From: Tistrella mobilis
Lineage (GTDB): Bacteria; Pseudomonadota; Alphaproteobacteria; Tistrellales; Tistrellaceae
Direction of reading: 5' to 3'
NCBI RefSeq assembly: GCF_039634785.1
Contig: NZ_JBBIAB010000031.1
Span: 1 to 50,519 of the forward strand
DNA: 50,519 bases
Made by a program: the position numbers and the translations under genes. Shown piece after piece: positions 43,438 through 50,519 of this stretch. The notes under the pieces are model-generated. The model saw only the letters and a program-made list of their open reading frames with translations. It did not search any database and was not told the DNA's origin. Every line of letters begins with the position of its first letter. Position 1 is the stretch's first letter.

Positions 43438-43457
43438 TATCAACCAACCAGTTGATT
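43438..43457. promoter_or_regulatory. TetR operator, tetR / binding-protein side
   Basis: TATCAACCAACCAGTTGATT has arms ATCAAC and GTTGAT. It lies 17 bases upstream of the tetR ATG and about 138 bases upstream of the divergent binding-protein ATG. Same core (TCAACyAAmCAGTTGA) as 42721-42740. Confidence 0.68.
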
Positions 43458-43595
43458 TAACATTGCCCGGTCCCGGGGTGAAGCGCTAAGCTTTTCCGCG
43501 ACAGGGCCGTAACGCCTTCCTTACCACAATGGAAGCGGCGGTGCCGATCAGGGAAAAGTCTGGCCTCACCGGGAAAAGTCAGGGAGTTGAAGGGC

Positions 43596-44597
43596 ATGAA
43601 GATCACGGGGATCCGTGCTGCGGTGGCAGCGGCGATGGCCGCGACCGTCTGGGTGCAGCCGGCCGCGGCGGCGGAACAGGTCGATCTGGTGCTGAACTGG
43701 GTGCCGACCGCCGACCATTCGCCCTATTACTACGCCAGGGCCCAGGGCTGGTATGAAGAGGCCGGCATCGATCTCGACATCCAGACCGGCAAGGGCTCGG
43801 GCGTGTCGGCCCAGCGCGTCGGCGCCGGGGCGTCGAAGATCGGCATCGCCGACATGGCGACCGCCCTGCTGGCGAAGAGCAAGGGCGCCGACCTGACCGC
43901 GGTGATGGTGGTCTATGCCAACTCGCCGCAAGGTTTCTACTGGTTGAAGAGCCATGGCATCACCGGGCCCGCCGACTTTCCCGGCCATAAGATCGGCAAC
44001 CCGCCGAGCGATGCCTCGCGGGTGATGTGGCCGGCCTTCGCGCAGAAGGTCGGGATCGATCCGGGCTCGGTCAGCTTCGTGAATGTCAGCCCGCAGGCCA
44101 AGATGGCCTCGCTCAAGAGCGGCGCGATCGACGTCACCACCGATTTCTATAACGAACACGATCTGAAGGTGCGCGAGTTCGGCGACGATCTGGGCTTCGT
44201 GGCCTGGCGCGATATCGGCATCAACCCCTATGGCAATGCGATCATCGTCAATGGCGATTTCCTGAAAGACAAGCCCGAGGTGGTGGAGGCCTTCACCCGG
44301 GTCAGCCAGCGCGCTTTCGCGGCCTGCGTCCAGGACGTCACCCCCTGCCTTCAGGCGCTGCTCGCGGCCGCCTCGGGGTTGACCGAAGCCAACCAGCGCG
44401 ACCAGTGGAACCGGGTGAAAGAGCTGATGCGCGACCCGACCACCACCGGCACGGCCCTCGGCGCCTTCGACCCCGAGCGGGTCGCGGCCGATTACAAGCT
44501 GGTCGAGACCTATTTCGGGATCGAGAAGCCCTTCGACGTGACCCGTGCCTATACCAATGATTTCCTGGATCACGACATCCGCATGACCGCGGAGTGA
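43596..44597 (+). CDS. ABC transporter substrate-binding protein (NMT1/THI5-like)
   Basis: 333 residues from ATG 43596; a TTG nine bases earlier is less likely. Signal peptide about 1-25 (RAAVAAAMAATVWVQPAAAA). The mature part begins EQVDLVLNWVPTADHSPYYYARAQGWYEEAGIDLDIQTGKGS (split), the signature of NMT1/THI5-like proteins, with GIADMATALLAKSKG next. Such proteins bind pyrimidine precursors, riboflavin, sulfonates or similar. It is divergent from the tetR gene and presumably feeds the permease (41778) and ATPase (37948). Confidence 0.88.
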   Translation: MKITGIRAAVAAAMAATVWVQPAAAAEQVDLVLNWVPTADHSPYYYARAQGWYEEAGIDLDIQTGKGSGVSAQRVGAGASKIGIADMATALLAKSKGADLTAVMVVYANSPQGFYWLKSHGITGPADFPGHKIGNPPSDASRVMWPAFAQKVGIDPGSVSFVNVSPQAKMASLKSGAIDVTTDFYNEHDLKVREFGDDLGFVAWRDIGINPYGNAIIVNGDFLKDKPEVVEAFTRVSQRAFAACVQDVTPCLQALLAAASGLTEANQRDQWNRVKELMRDPTTTGTALGAFDPERVAADYKLVETYFGIEKPFDVTRAYTNDFLDHDIRMTAE

Positions 44598-44726
44598 GCG
44601 GCCGGATTGTATCCATTTCAGACACAGTCCGGCCGAAACTGGCTGAATTGTGGGGTGGGGTGGTCGGATCTATCTTCCTCTCAACGGTCCCGCGGTGGAC
44701 CTCCCGCAAGCAGGGGAACCAGGATC

Positions 44727-45428
44727 ATGACCACCATCATCCGTCGTGCAGAAGACCGCGGCCATGTCGATTTCGGCTGGCTGAACAGCCATCACAGCTT
44801 CTCGTTCGGGCATTATTTCGACCCGAACCATATGGGCTTCGGCCCGCTGCGGGTGATCAACGACGACCGGGTCGCCCCGGCCGGCGGTTTCCCCACCCAT
44901 CCGCATCGCGACATGGAGATCATCTCCTATGTGCTGGAGGGCGGGCTTGAGCATCGCGACAGCCTGGGCACCGGCTCGGTCATCCGCCCGGGCGACGTGC
45001 AGCGGATGACCGCCGGCACCGGCATCCGGCACAGCGAGTTCAACGCCTCGCGCACCGATCCGGTGCACTTCCTGCAGATCTGGATCATCCCCGAGGCCGA
45101 GGGTCTGGCCCCCGGCTACGAGCAGAAGACCTTTGCCGAGGCCGAGAAGACCGGCCGGCTGCGCCTGGTCGGCTCCCGCACCGGCCGCGAGGGCTCCATC
45201 ACCATCCATCGCGATGTCGATCTTTATGCCGGCCTGCTGCCCGAGGGGGCGGCCGCCAGCCATGATCTGGCCCAGGGCCGCATCGCCTGGGTCCAGGTCG
45301 CCCGCGGCAGGGTGAAGCTGGGCGACGAGGTGCTGAAGGAAGGCGACGGCGCCGCCATCACCGGCGGCCGCATCGACCTCGCCGGGCTCGACGGCGCCGA
45401 GGTGCTGGTCTTCGACATGGCGGCATGA
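44727..45428 (+). CDS. Pirin-family bicupin protein
   Basis: 233 residues from ATG 44727. The N-terminal cupin has HSFSFGHYFDP, GFPTHPHRDMEIISYVLEG and MTAGTGIRHSEFN, including the His/His/His/Glu-type metal ligands of pirins and YhaK. Members show quercetinase activity or act as redox sensors; the exact role here is unknown. It has its own transcript, preceded by 129 bases with a GC stem (44599-44635) after the binding-protein gene and followed by a terminator-like hairpin. Confidence 0.9.
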   Translation: MTTIIRRAEDRGHVDFGWLNSHHSFSFGHYFDPNHMGFGPLRVINDDRVAPAGGFPTHPHRDMEIISYVLEGGLEHRDSLGTGSVIRPGDVQRMTAGTGIRHSEFNASRTDPVHFLQIWIIPEAEGLAPGYEQKTFAEAEKTGRLRLVGSRTGREGSITIHRDVDLYAGLLPEGAAASHDLAQGRIAWVQVARGRVKLGDEVLKEGDGAAITGGRIDLAGLDGAEVLVFDMAA

Positions 45429-45446
45429 CGCCAGGGCATATCAGGG

Positions 45447-45487
45447 CGCCCGCTTCGGATTGCGCCATCCGGGGCGGGCGTCTTCTT
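45447..45487 (+). terminator. Probable terminator after the pirin gene
   Basis: A 14-bp stem (CGCCCGCTTCGGAT / ATCCGGGGCGGGCG, two G-U pairs) with a six-base loop, followed by TCTTCTT, 18 bases after the pirin stop. Confidence 0.6.
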
Positions 45488-45688
45488 GCGTATTGCGGGC
45501 CACGATCCGGACCGGGGGCTTCGAAAATCGGCCGCGACGGGTCATGAATGGAATTGAAGCGCGGCGACCCGGCTTACATAGTGTGGTATACCGTGCCCGC
45601 CGTCCCCCGGGGCCTGTCTCAGGGGCGGTACACAAGAAGCCCATATGCGCGCCGGTCTCCGCGCGCGCCGCGTCCTTGAGGATCCCCC

Positions 45689-47530
45689 ATGCCCGCCTAT
45701 CGTTCCCGCACCACCACCCATGGCCGCAACATGGCCGGCGCCCGCGGTCTGTGGCGCGCGACCGGTATGAAGGACGACGATTTCGGCAAGCCGATCATTG
45801 CCGTGGTCAACTCCTTCACCCAGTTCGTGCCGGGCCATGTGCACCTCAAGGATCTGGGGCAGATGGTGGCGCGCGAGATTGAAAGCGCGGGCGGCGTCGC
45901 CAAGGAATTCAACACCATCGCGGTCGATGACGGCATCGCCATGGGCCATGACGGCATGCTGTATTCGCTGCCCTCGCGCGAACTGATCGCCGACAGCGTC
46001 GAATACATGGTCAATGCCCATTGCGCCGATGCGATGGTCTGCATTTCCAACTGCGACAAGATCACCCCCGGCATGCTGATGGCGGCGCTACGCCTCAACA
46101 TCCCGGTGGTCTTCGTCTCGGGCGGGCCGATGGAGGCCGGCAAGGTGGTGCTGGGCGGCGAGAAGAAGGCGCTGGACCTGGTCGACGCCATGGTCGCCGC
46201 CGCCGACGACCGGATTTCGGAAGACGACGTCAAGGTCATCGAGCGTTCGGCCTGCCCGACCTGCGGGTCGTGCTCGGGCATGTTCACCGCCAATTCGATG
46301 AACTGCCTGACCGAGGCGCTGGGCCTGTCGCTGCCGGGCAACGGCTCGACGCTCGCCACCCATGCCGACCGCAAGCGGCTGTTCCTGGAAGCCGGCCATC
46401 TGATCGTCGATCTGGCCCGGCGCTATTACGAGCAGGACGACGCCACCGCCCTGCCGCGCGGCATCGCCACCCGGGCGGCCTTTGCGAATGCCATGACGCT
46501 GGACATCGCCATGGGCGGGTCGACCAACACCGTGCTGCACCTGCTGGCCGCGGCGCAGGAGGGTGAGGTCGATTTCACCATGGCCGATATCGACCGGCTG
46601 TCGCGCCGGGTGCCGGTGCTGTGCAAGGTGGCGCCCGCGGTCAGCCATGTGCATATGGAAGACGTCCACCACGCCGGCGGCATCATGGCGATCCTGGGGG
46701 AGCTGGACCGCGCCGGCCTGCTGGATACCTCCGTGCCGACGGTCCATGCCGAGACGCTGGGCCATGCGCTCGACCGCTGGGACGTGAAGCGGACCAATGC
46801 CGCCTCGGTGCATGATTTCTACCGCGCCGCCCCCGGCGGCGTGCCCACCCAGACCGCCTTCAGCCAGGATCGCCGCTTCGATGCGGTCGATCTGGATCGC
46901 GAGACCGGCGTCATCCGCGATATCGACCATGCCTACTCCAAAGACGGCGGTCTGGCGGTGCTGTTCGGCAACATCGCGCTCGACGGCTGCATCGTGAAGA
47001 CGGCGGGTGTGGATGACTCGATCCTCACCTTCAAGGGCCCGGCGCGGATCTTCGAAAGCCAGGATGCGGCGGTGTCCGGCATTCTGGGCGGCAAGGTTTC
47101 CGCCGGCGACGTGGTGCTGATCCGCTATGAAGGCCCGCGCGGCGGCCCGGGCATGCAGGAAATGCTCTATCCCACCAGCTATCTCAAGTCCAAGGGGCTG
47201 GGCAAGACCTGCGCGCTGGTGACCGACGGCCGCTTCTCGGGCGGGTCCTCGGGCCTGTCGATCGGCCATGTCTCGCCGGAAGCGGCCGAAGGCGGCGCCA
47301 TCGGCCTGGTCGAGGAAGGTGACATCATCGAGATCGACATCCCCGGCCGCCGCATTCATCTGGCGGTCGACGACGACACCCTGGCCGCCCGCCGTGCGGC
47401 GCAGGAGGCGAAGGGCTGGAAGCCGGCCGAACCGCGCAGCCGCAAGGTGTCGAAGGCGCTGCAGGCCTATGCCATGCTGACCACCAGTGCCGCCCAGGGG
47501 GCCGTGCGCCGCATCCCGGCCGCGGACTGA
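45689..47530 (+). CDS. ilvD: Dihydroxy-acid dehydratase
   Basis: 613 residues, normal for IlvD. N-terminal [19 protein letters not shown]. Iron-sulfur and metal motifs are in [12 protein letters not shown] and [19 protein letters not shown]-terminal [25 protein letters not shown] is the family signature. It dehydrates dihydroxyisovalerate and dihydroxymethylvalerate in valine and isoleucine synthesis in the cytoplasm. Monocistronic, with 260 bases of upstream sequence and a strong terminator behind it. The frame lacks a strong ribosome site, but MPAYRSRTT is the standard N-terminus. Confidence 0.97.
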   Translation: MPAYRSRTTTHGRNMAGARGLWRATGMKDDDFGKPIIAVVNSFTQFVPGHVHLKDLGQMVAREIESAGGVAKEFNTIAVDDGIAMGHDGMLYSLPSRELIADSVEYMVNAHCADAMVCISNCDKITPGMLMAALRLNIPVVFVSGGPMEAGKVVLGGEKKALDLVDAMVAAADDRISEDDVKVIERSACPTCGSCSGMFTANSMNCLTEALGLSLPGNGSTLATHADRKRLFLEAGHLIVDLARRYYEQDDATALPRGIATRAAFANAMTLDIAMGGSTNTVLHLLAAAQEGEVDFTMADIDRLSRRVPVLCKVAPAVSHVHMEDVHHAGGIMAILGELDRAGLLDTSVPTVHAETLGHALDRWDVKRTNAASVHDFYRAAPGGVPTQTAFSQDRRFDAVDLDRETGVIRDIDHAYSKDGGLAVLFGNIALDGCIVKTAGVDDSILTFKGPARIFESQDAAVSGILGGKVSAGDVVLIRYEGPRGGPGMQEMLYPTSYLKSKGLGKTCALVTDGRFSGGSSGLSIGHVSPEAAEGGAIGLVEEGDIIEIDIPGRRIHLAVDDDTLAARRAAQEAKGWKPAEPRSRKVSKALQAYAMLTTSAAQGAVRRIPAAD

Positions 47531-47557
47531 TCCCTCCGTCAGGTCCCGGCCACTGCG

Positions 47558-47592
47558 AACCCCGCCATCGGCAGCGATGGCGGGGTTTCGTT
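47558..47592 (+). terminator. Rho-independent terminator of ilvD
   Basis: A perfect 13-bp stem AACCCCGCCATCG / CGATGGCGGGGTT with loop GCAG, then TCGTT, 28 bases after the ilvD stop. Confidence 0.8.
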
Positions 47593-47758
47593 CGTCCGGC
47601 GGGCGGATCATCCTGCGATATGTATAGGCAATTGACGCCGGGTGATCCGCTGTGCTGCTATGAGTTTATGCAAAGCAAAGACCCGCGGCCCGATCCGCGG
47701 GCACAGGGGTGACCGGGTCAGGACCATCAGCGTCCGTTCACATACGGGGGACCAGTTC

Positions 47759-48721
47759 ATGAAGCTTCGTCGGAACATCGGCATGGCCGCCGCCATGGCC
47801 GGTCTTGCGGCCGTGGCGATCGCCGCGCCCGCCTCCGCCGAGACCACAAAGGTGACCATCGGCCTGTCGGGCTGGACCGGCTTCGCGCCGCTGACGCTGG
47901 CGAAAGAGGCCGGCATCTTCGAAAAGCACGGGCTGGACGTCACCCTGAAGAAGATCCCGCAGGCCAGCCGCCATCTGGCGCTCGCCTCCGGCGACATTCA
48001 GTGCGCGGCGACCACGGTCGAAACCTGGATCGTGTGGAACGCCAACGGCGTGCCGGCGAAGCAGATCTTCCAGATGGACAAGTCCTATGGCGCCGACGGC
48101 ATCGCGGTGCGCAGCGACGTCAACGGCTTTGCCGATCTGAAGGGCAAGACGGTCGCGGCCTCGGCGCCCGGCACCTCGCCCTATTTCCTGCTCGCCTGGA
48201 TGCTGCACAAGAACGGCATGAAGATGTCGGATGTGAAGGTGGTGAATATGGAGCCGGGGCCGGCGGCCCAGGCCTTCGTCGCCGACCAGAACGATGCGGC
48301 GATGACTTACGAGCCCTATCTCTCCACCGTCCGCAACGCCCCCGACAAGGGCAAGATCCTGGCGACCACGCTGGATTATCCGGCGGTGATGGATACCGTC
48401 GGCTGCACCCCGGCCTTCCTGTCGGAAAACCCCGCCGCCGGCAAGGCGCTGGCCGACAGCTATTTCGCGGCGCTTGAGATGATCGCGGCCGACAAGGACA
48501 AGGCCTATGGCATCATGGGCGCCGATGTGAAGCAGACCGCCGAGGCCTTCGGCAATTCGGCGCAGTATCTGCGCTGGCAGGACAAGGCGGCGAACCAGGC
48601 CTTCTTCGAGGGCGAGTTCAAGACCTTCTCGGCCGAGGCGGCCGATCTGCTGCTCGAAATCGGCGTGATCAAGCAGAAGCCGGATATCGACGCGATCGTC
48701 GACACCAGCTACATCAGGTAA
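47759..48721 (+). CDS. ABC transporter substrate-binding protein (taurine/nitrate/sulfonate type)
   Basis: 320 residues from ATG 47759. Signal peptide about 1-26 (basic MKLRRN, hydrophobic MAAAMAGLAAVAIAAP, ASA cleavage). Mature part TTKVTIGLSGWTGFAPLTLAKEAGIFEKHGLDVTLKKI (split), then FADLKGKTVAASAPGTSPYFLLAWML, typical of TauA/SsuA/NrtA-like proteins. First of three genes for a second ABC importer on the + strand. A GC hairpin (47682-47701) lies in the 171-base leader. Confidence 0.9.
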   Translation: MKLRRNIGMAAAMAGLAAVAIAAPASAETTKVTIGLSGWTGFAPLTLAKEAGIFEKHGLDVTLKKIPQASRHLALASGDIQCAATTVETWIVWNANGVPAKQIFQMDKSYGADGIAVRSDVNGFADLKGKTVAASAPGTSPYFLLAWMLHKNGMKMSDVKVVNMEPGPAAQAFVADQNDAAMTYEPYLSTVRNAPDKGKILATTLDYPAVMDTVGCTPAFLSENPAAGKALADSYFAALEMIAADKDKAYGIMGADVKQTAEAFGNSAQYLRWQDKAANQAFFEGEFKTFSAEAADLLLEIGVIKQKPDIDAIVDTSYIR

Positions 48722-48825
48722 CGTGCGGCACCTGGCCTGCGGCGGGGTGGGGCATGGCCTTCCGCCCCGCCCATGCCCGGCCTCCGTCGCCTTTTCTCTC
48801 CGACCCAAAGACCTGGTTGAACCCC

Positions 48826-49602
48826 ATGCTCCGACCTTTCGAGCCGGTCAGCCCGCGCACGCGGATCCTGCTCGGCATCGGCTTTTTCGTGCTGTTCACG
48901 GCCGGCTGGGCGGTGGCGACCTTCGGCGGCTTCGTCTCGCCGACCTTCCTTGCCGACCCGCTCACCATGCTCGCCGACGGCTGGTCGCTGCTGGCCGACC
49001 AGGGCTTCCTGTCCGATATCGGCATGACGGTCTGGCGGGTGGTCGGCGGTTTCGCCATGGCCGCCGTCATCGCCGTGCCGCTCGGCATCGCCATGGGGGC
49101 CTACAAGCCGATCGAGGCGCTGTTCGAGCCCTTCGTCTCCTTTGCCCGCTACCTGCCGGCCTCGGCCTTCGTGCCGCTGCTGATCCTCTGGGCCGGCATC
49201 GGCGAGATGCAGAAGCTGCTGGTGATCTTCATCGGCTCGGTCTTCCAGATCACCCTGATGGTGGCGGTGCAGGTCGGTGCCACCCGGCGTGATCTGGTCG
49301 AAGCGGCCTATACGCTCGGCGCCCGCGATCGCGGCATTCTCCGCCGGGTGCTGCTGCCGGCCAATGCCCCCGACATCGCCGAGACCCTGCGCCTGGTTCT
49401 GGGCTGGGCCTGGACCTATGTCATCGTGGCCGAACTGATCGGCGCCTCGTCGGGCATCGGCTATATGATCATCAATTCCCAGGCGCTGATGGCCACCGGT
49501 CAGATCATTTTCGGCATCATCGTCATCGGGGTGATCGGGCTGATTTCCGACGTGCTGTTCAAGCTGGCGAACCGCCGCCTCTTCGCATGGCGGCTGGCAT
49601 GA
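48826..49602 (+). CDS. ABC transporter permease (taurine/nitrate/sulfonate type)
   Basis: 258 residues from ATG 48826; the longer frame from 48754 is not needed. Six helices and the EAA-type loop (GATRRDLVEAAYTLGARDRGILRRVLLPANAPDI, split), then VIVAELIGASSGIGYMIINSQALMATG, typical of SsuC/TauC. It couples to the following ATPase through an ATGA overlap. Confidence 0.93.
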   Translation: MLRPFEPVSPRTRILLGIGFFVLFTAGWAVATFGGFVSPTFLADPLTMLADGWSLLADQGFLSDIGMTVWRVVGGFAMAAVIAVPLGIAMGAYKPIEALFEPFVSFARYLPASAFVPLLILWAGIGEMQKLLVIFIGSVFQITLMVAVQVGATRRDLVEAAYTLGARDRGILRRVLLPANAPDIAETLRLVLGWAWTYVIVAELIGASSGIGYMIINSQALMATGQIIFGIIVIGVIGLISDVLFKLANRRLFAWRLA

Positions 49603-50387
49603 GCGGCGGGCTGATCGTCGAAAACGTCAGCCGCACCTTCCCGGGTGTGCGCGGCGGCAAGCCGACGCTGGCGCTCCAGCCCACCGATCTGGTGGTGCCG
49701 GACAACGACTTCGTCTCGATCCTGGGTCCGTCGGGCTGCGGCAAGTCGACCCTCCTGCGGATCATCGCCGGGCTCGACCGTCCGTCGACCGGCCGGGTGA
49801 CGCTCGACGGGCGCGAGATCACCGGCCCCGGCGCCGATCGGGGCATGGTCTTTCAGTCCTACACCCTGTTCCCGTGGCTGACCGTCGCACAGAATATCGG
49901 CTTCGGCCTGCGCGAAAAGGGCATGGCCGAGGCCGAGCGGCGCGAGATCGTCGGGCGTTTCATCGATCAGGTCGGGTTGCGCGGCTTCGAGAATCACTGG
50001 CCCAAGCAGCTTTCCGGCGGCATGCAGCAGCGCACCGCCATCGCCCGGGCGCTGGCCAACGACCCCAAGATCCTGCTGCTCGACGAACCCTTCGGCGCGC
50101 TCGACAACCAGACCCGCGGCCTGATGCAGGAACTGCTTCTCGGCATCTGGGAAAGCGCCCGCAAGACCGTCATCTTCGTCACCCACGACATCGAAGAGGC
50201 GATCTTCGTGGGCTCGCGCGTCATCACCATGTCGGCGCGCCCCGGCCGGATCAAGGCGATCACGCCGGTACCGCTGGCCCATCCGCGCCACTACACCGTC
50301 AAATCCAGCCCCGAATTCAGCGAACTCCGCGCAAAGCTGACCGAGGAGATCCGGGCGGAGGCGATCCGGGCGGCGGGGGATCACTAG
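49599..50387 (+). CDS. ABC transporter ATP-binding protein (taurine/nitrate/sulfonate type)
   Basis: 262 residues from the overlapping ATG 49599 (an alternative ATG at 49587). Walker A GPSGCGKST, Q-loop MVFQSYTLFPWLT, signature QLSGGMQQRTAIARAL, Walker B ILLLDEPFGALDN, H-loop IFVTHDIEEAIFVG. The end (EEIRAEAIRAAGDH) is normal for the family, so the gene looks complete. The TAG stop is immediately followed by sequence unlike the flank, perhaps the edge of an insertion sequence. Confidence 0.93.
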   Translation: MSGGLIVENVSRTFPGVRGGKPTLALQPTDLVVPDNDFVSILGPSGCGKSTLLRIIAGLDRPSTGRVTLDGREITGPGADRGMVFQSYTLFPWLTVAQNIGFGLREKGMAEAERREIVGRFIDQVGLRGFENHWPKQLSGGMQQRTAIARALANDPKILLLDEPFGALDNQTRGLMQELLLGIWESARKTVIFVTHDIEEAIFVGSRVITMSARPGRIKAITPVPLAHPRHYTVKSSPEFSELRAKLTEEIRAEAIRAAGDH

Positions 50388-50519
50388 TACTACAGTTTCG
50401 TTTTTAGGAAAGCCGTGATTCTCTGCGTTCCAGCATGGGGAGGCAGGGCCAATGACGGTTTCCGAGTGGTCAGGAACGCTGATCAAGTGGCAAACAGCGC
50501 TTGATGACTTAAAGGCACA
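50388..50519 (+). mobile_element. Possible left part of an insertion sequence
   Basis: From just after the ATPase stop codon (TAG 50385-50387) the base composition drops (TACTACAGTTTCGTTTTTAG) and a transposase-like frame begins at 50452. The boundary and inverted repeat cannot be confirmed because the other end lies outside the window. Confidence 0.3.
50452..50519 (+). CDS. Start of a probable IS701-like transposase (partial, runs off the window)
   Basis: ATG 50452 stands eight bases behind GGGAGG. The 22 complete codons read MTVSEWSGTLIKWQTALDDL and onwards and resemble the N-terminus of some IS701/IS4-type transposases of alphaproteobacteria (pattern MTxSxWSGxxxxWxxAL). Codon use is less GC-rich than in the neighbouring ABC genes. 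Only 68 bases are visible, so the call is tentative. Confidence 0.35.
   Translation, partial: MTVSEWSGTLIKWQTALDDLKA

Noticed and set aside
43458-43595. TPP riboswitch before the THI5-like binding protein
   Set aside because: No conserved TPP-aptamer segment (such as a CUGAGA core with its partner) was found in the leader; a TetR operator explains regulation better.
44599-44635. Hairpin CGGCCGGA / TCCGGCCG after the binding-protein gene as a terminator
   Set aside because: The loop is about 21 bases and no T-run follows; it is too weak to list as a terminator.
47682-47701. CCCGCGG / CCGCGGG hairpin before the second ABC binding protein as a riboswitch or attenuator
   Set aside because: A seven-base GC stem is common by chance at this GC content and there is no alternative pairing or T-run.

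Overview
This is a very GC-rich bacterial segment. It has the style of an alphaproteobacterium: dense ATGA gene overlaps, short palindromic repeats of the GCGGGAATGAC type, TRAP and taurine/nitrate-type ABC importers. A Rhodospirillales/Tistrella-like host is my guess, not something the sequence proves. No rRNA, tRNA or CRISPR array was seen.

Layout. (1) 1-576: the tail of an unknown gene, then a small protein with a CARF-like motif (DITSGTK). (2) 590-3292, minus strand: a cytochrome bd-type quinol oxidase (cydA, cydB, DUF2474 subunit) with a small upstream ORF. (3) 3223-3804: a regulatory region with a perfect FNR box. (4) 3805-19676: a catabolic regulon for an aromatic compound. It holds an acyl-CoA ligase, a TRAP importer, and a long operon: C-C hydrolase, LigAB-type extradiol dioxygenase, Rieske ferredoxin, ring-hydroxylating dioxygenase alpha and beta, cis-diol dehydrogenase, nitronate monooxygenase-like protein, and the hydratase/aldolase/acetaldehyde dehydrogenase lower pathway. 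A convergent TetR regulator and a ferredoxin reductase close it. Three promoters share a 17-bp motif, CATACC-N4-RGTAYTG, and a degenerate fourth copy lies between the tetR and reductase genes. I infer that all four are sites of this TetR protein. In the pathway the arene is dihydroxylated, re-aromatised to a catechol, ring-cleaved, hydrolysed, and split to pyruvate and acetyl-CoA.

(5) 19808-21889: a TSUP permease and a membrane diguanylate cyclase. (6) 21999-24395: a more AT-rich RTX repeat gene broken by two compensating single-base frameshifts. (7) 24540-26979: remains of a dTDP-sugar locus (truncated DegT aminotransferase, GNAT, rfbA, rfbC). (8) 26992-32620: a YhiN-type flavoprotein and a 1416-residue CHASE-PAS hybrid sensor kinase with one dead and one live receiver. 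(9) 32626-36836, minus strand: 2OG-Fe(II) oxygenase, LysE exporter, asparagine-synthetase-like amidotransferase and methyltransferase. This looks like a small uncharacterised metabolite operon. A LysR regulator lies upstream.

(10) 37948-44597: an uncharacterised uptake/catabolic system. It has an ABC ATPase, DHDPS-family lyase, GNAT protein, NAD-dependent epimerase, ABC permease, a TetR regulator whose gene is flanked by two matching palindromes, and a divergent NMT1/THI5-like binding protein. (11) 44727-47530: pirin and ilvD. (12) 47759-50387: a second taurine/nitrate-type ABC transporter. (13) 50452 to the end: the start of a probable IS701-like transposase next to the last ATPase gene.

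The most interesting items are the four-site operator regulon, the CARF-like orphan, the frameshifted RTX gene, the methyltransferase/amidotransferase/LysE/2OG operon, and the TetR-controlled ABC/DHDPS/epimerase system.
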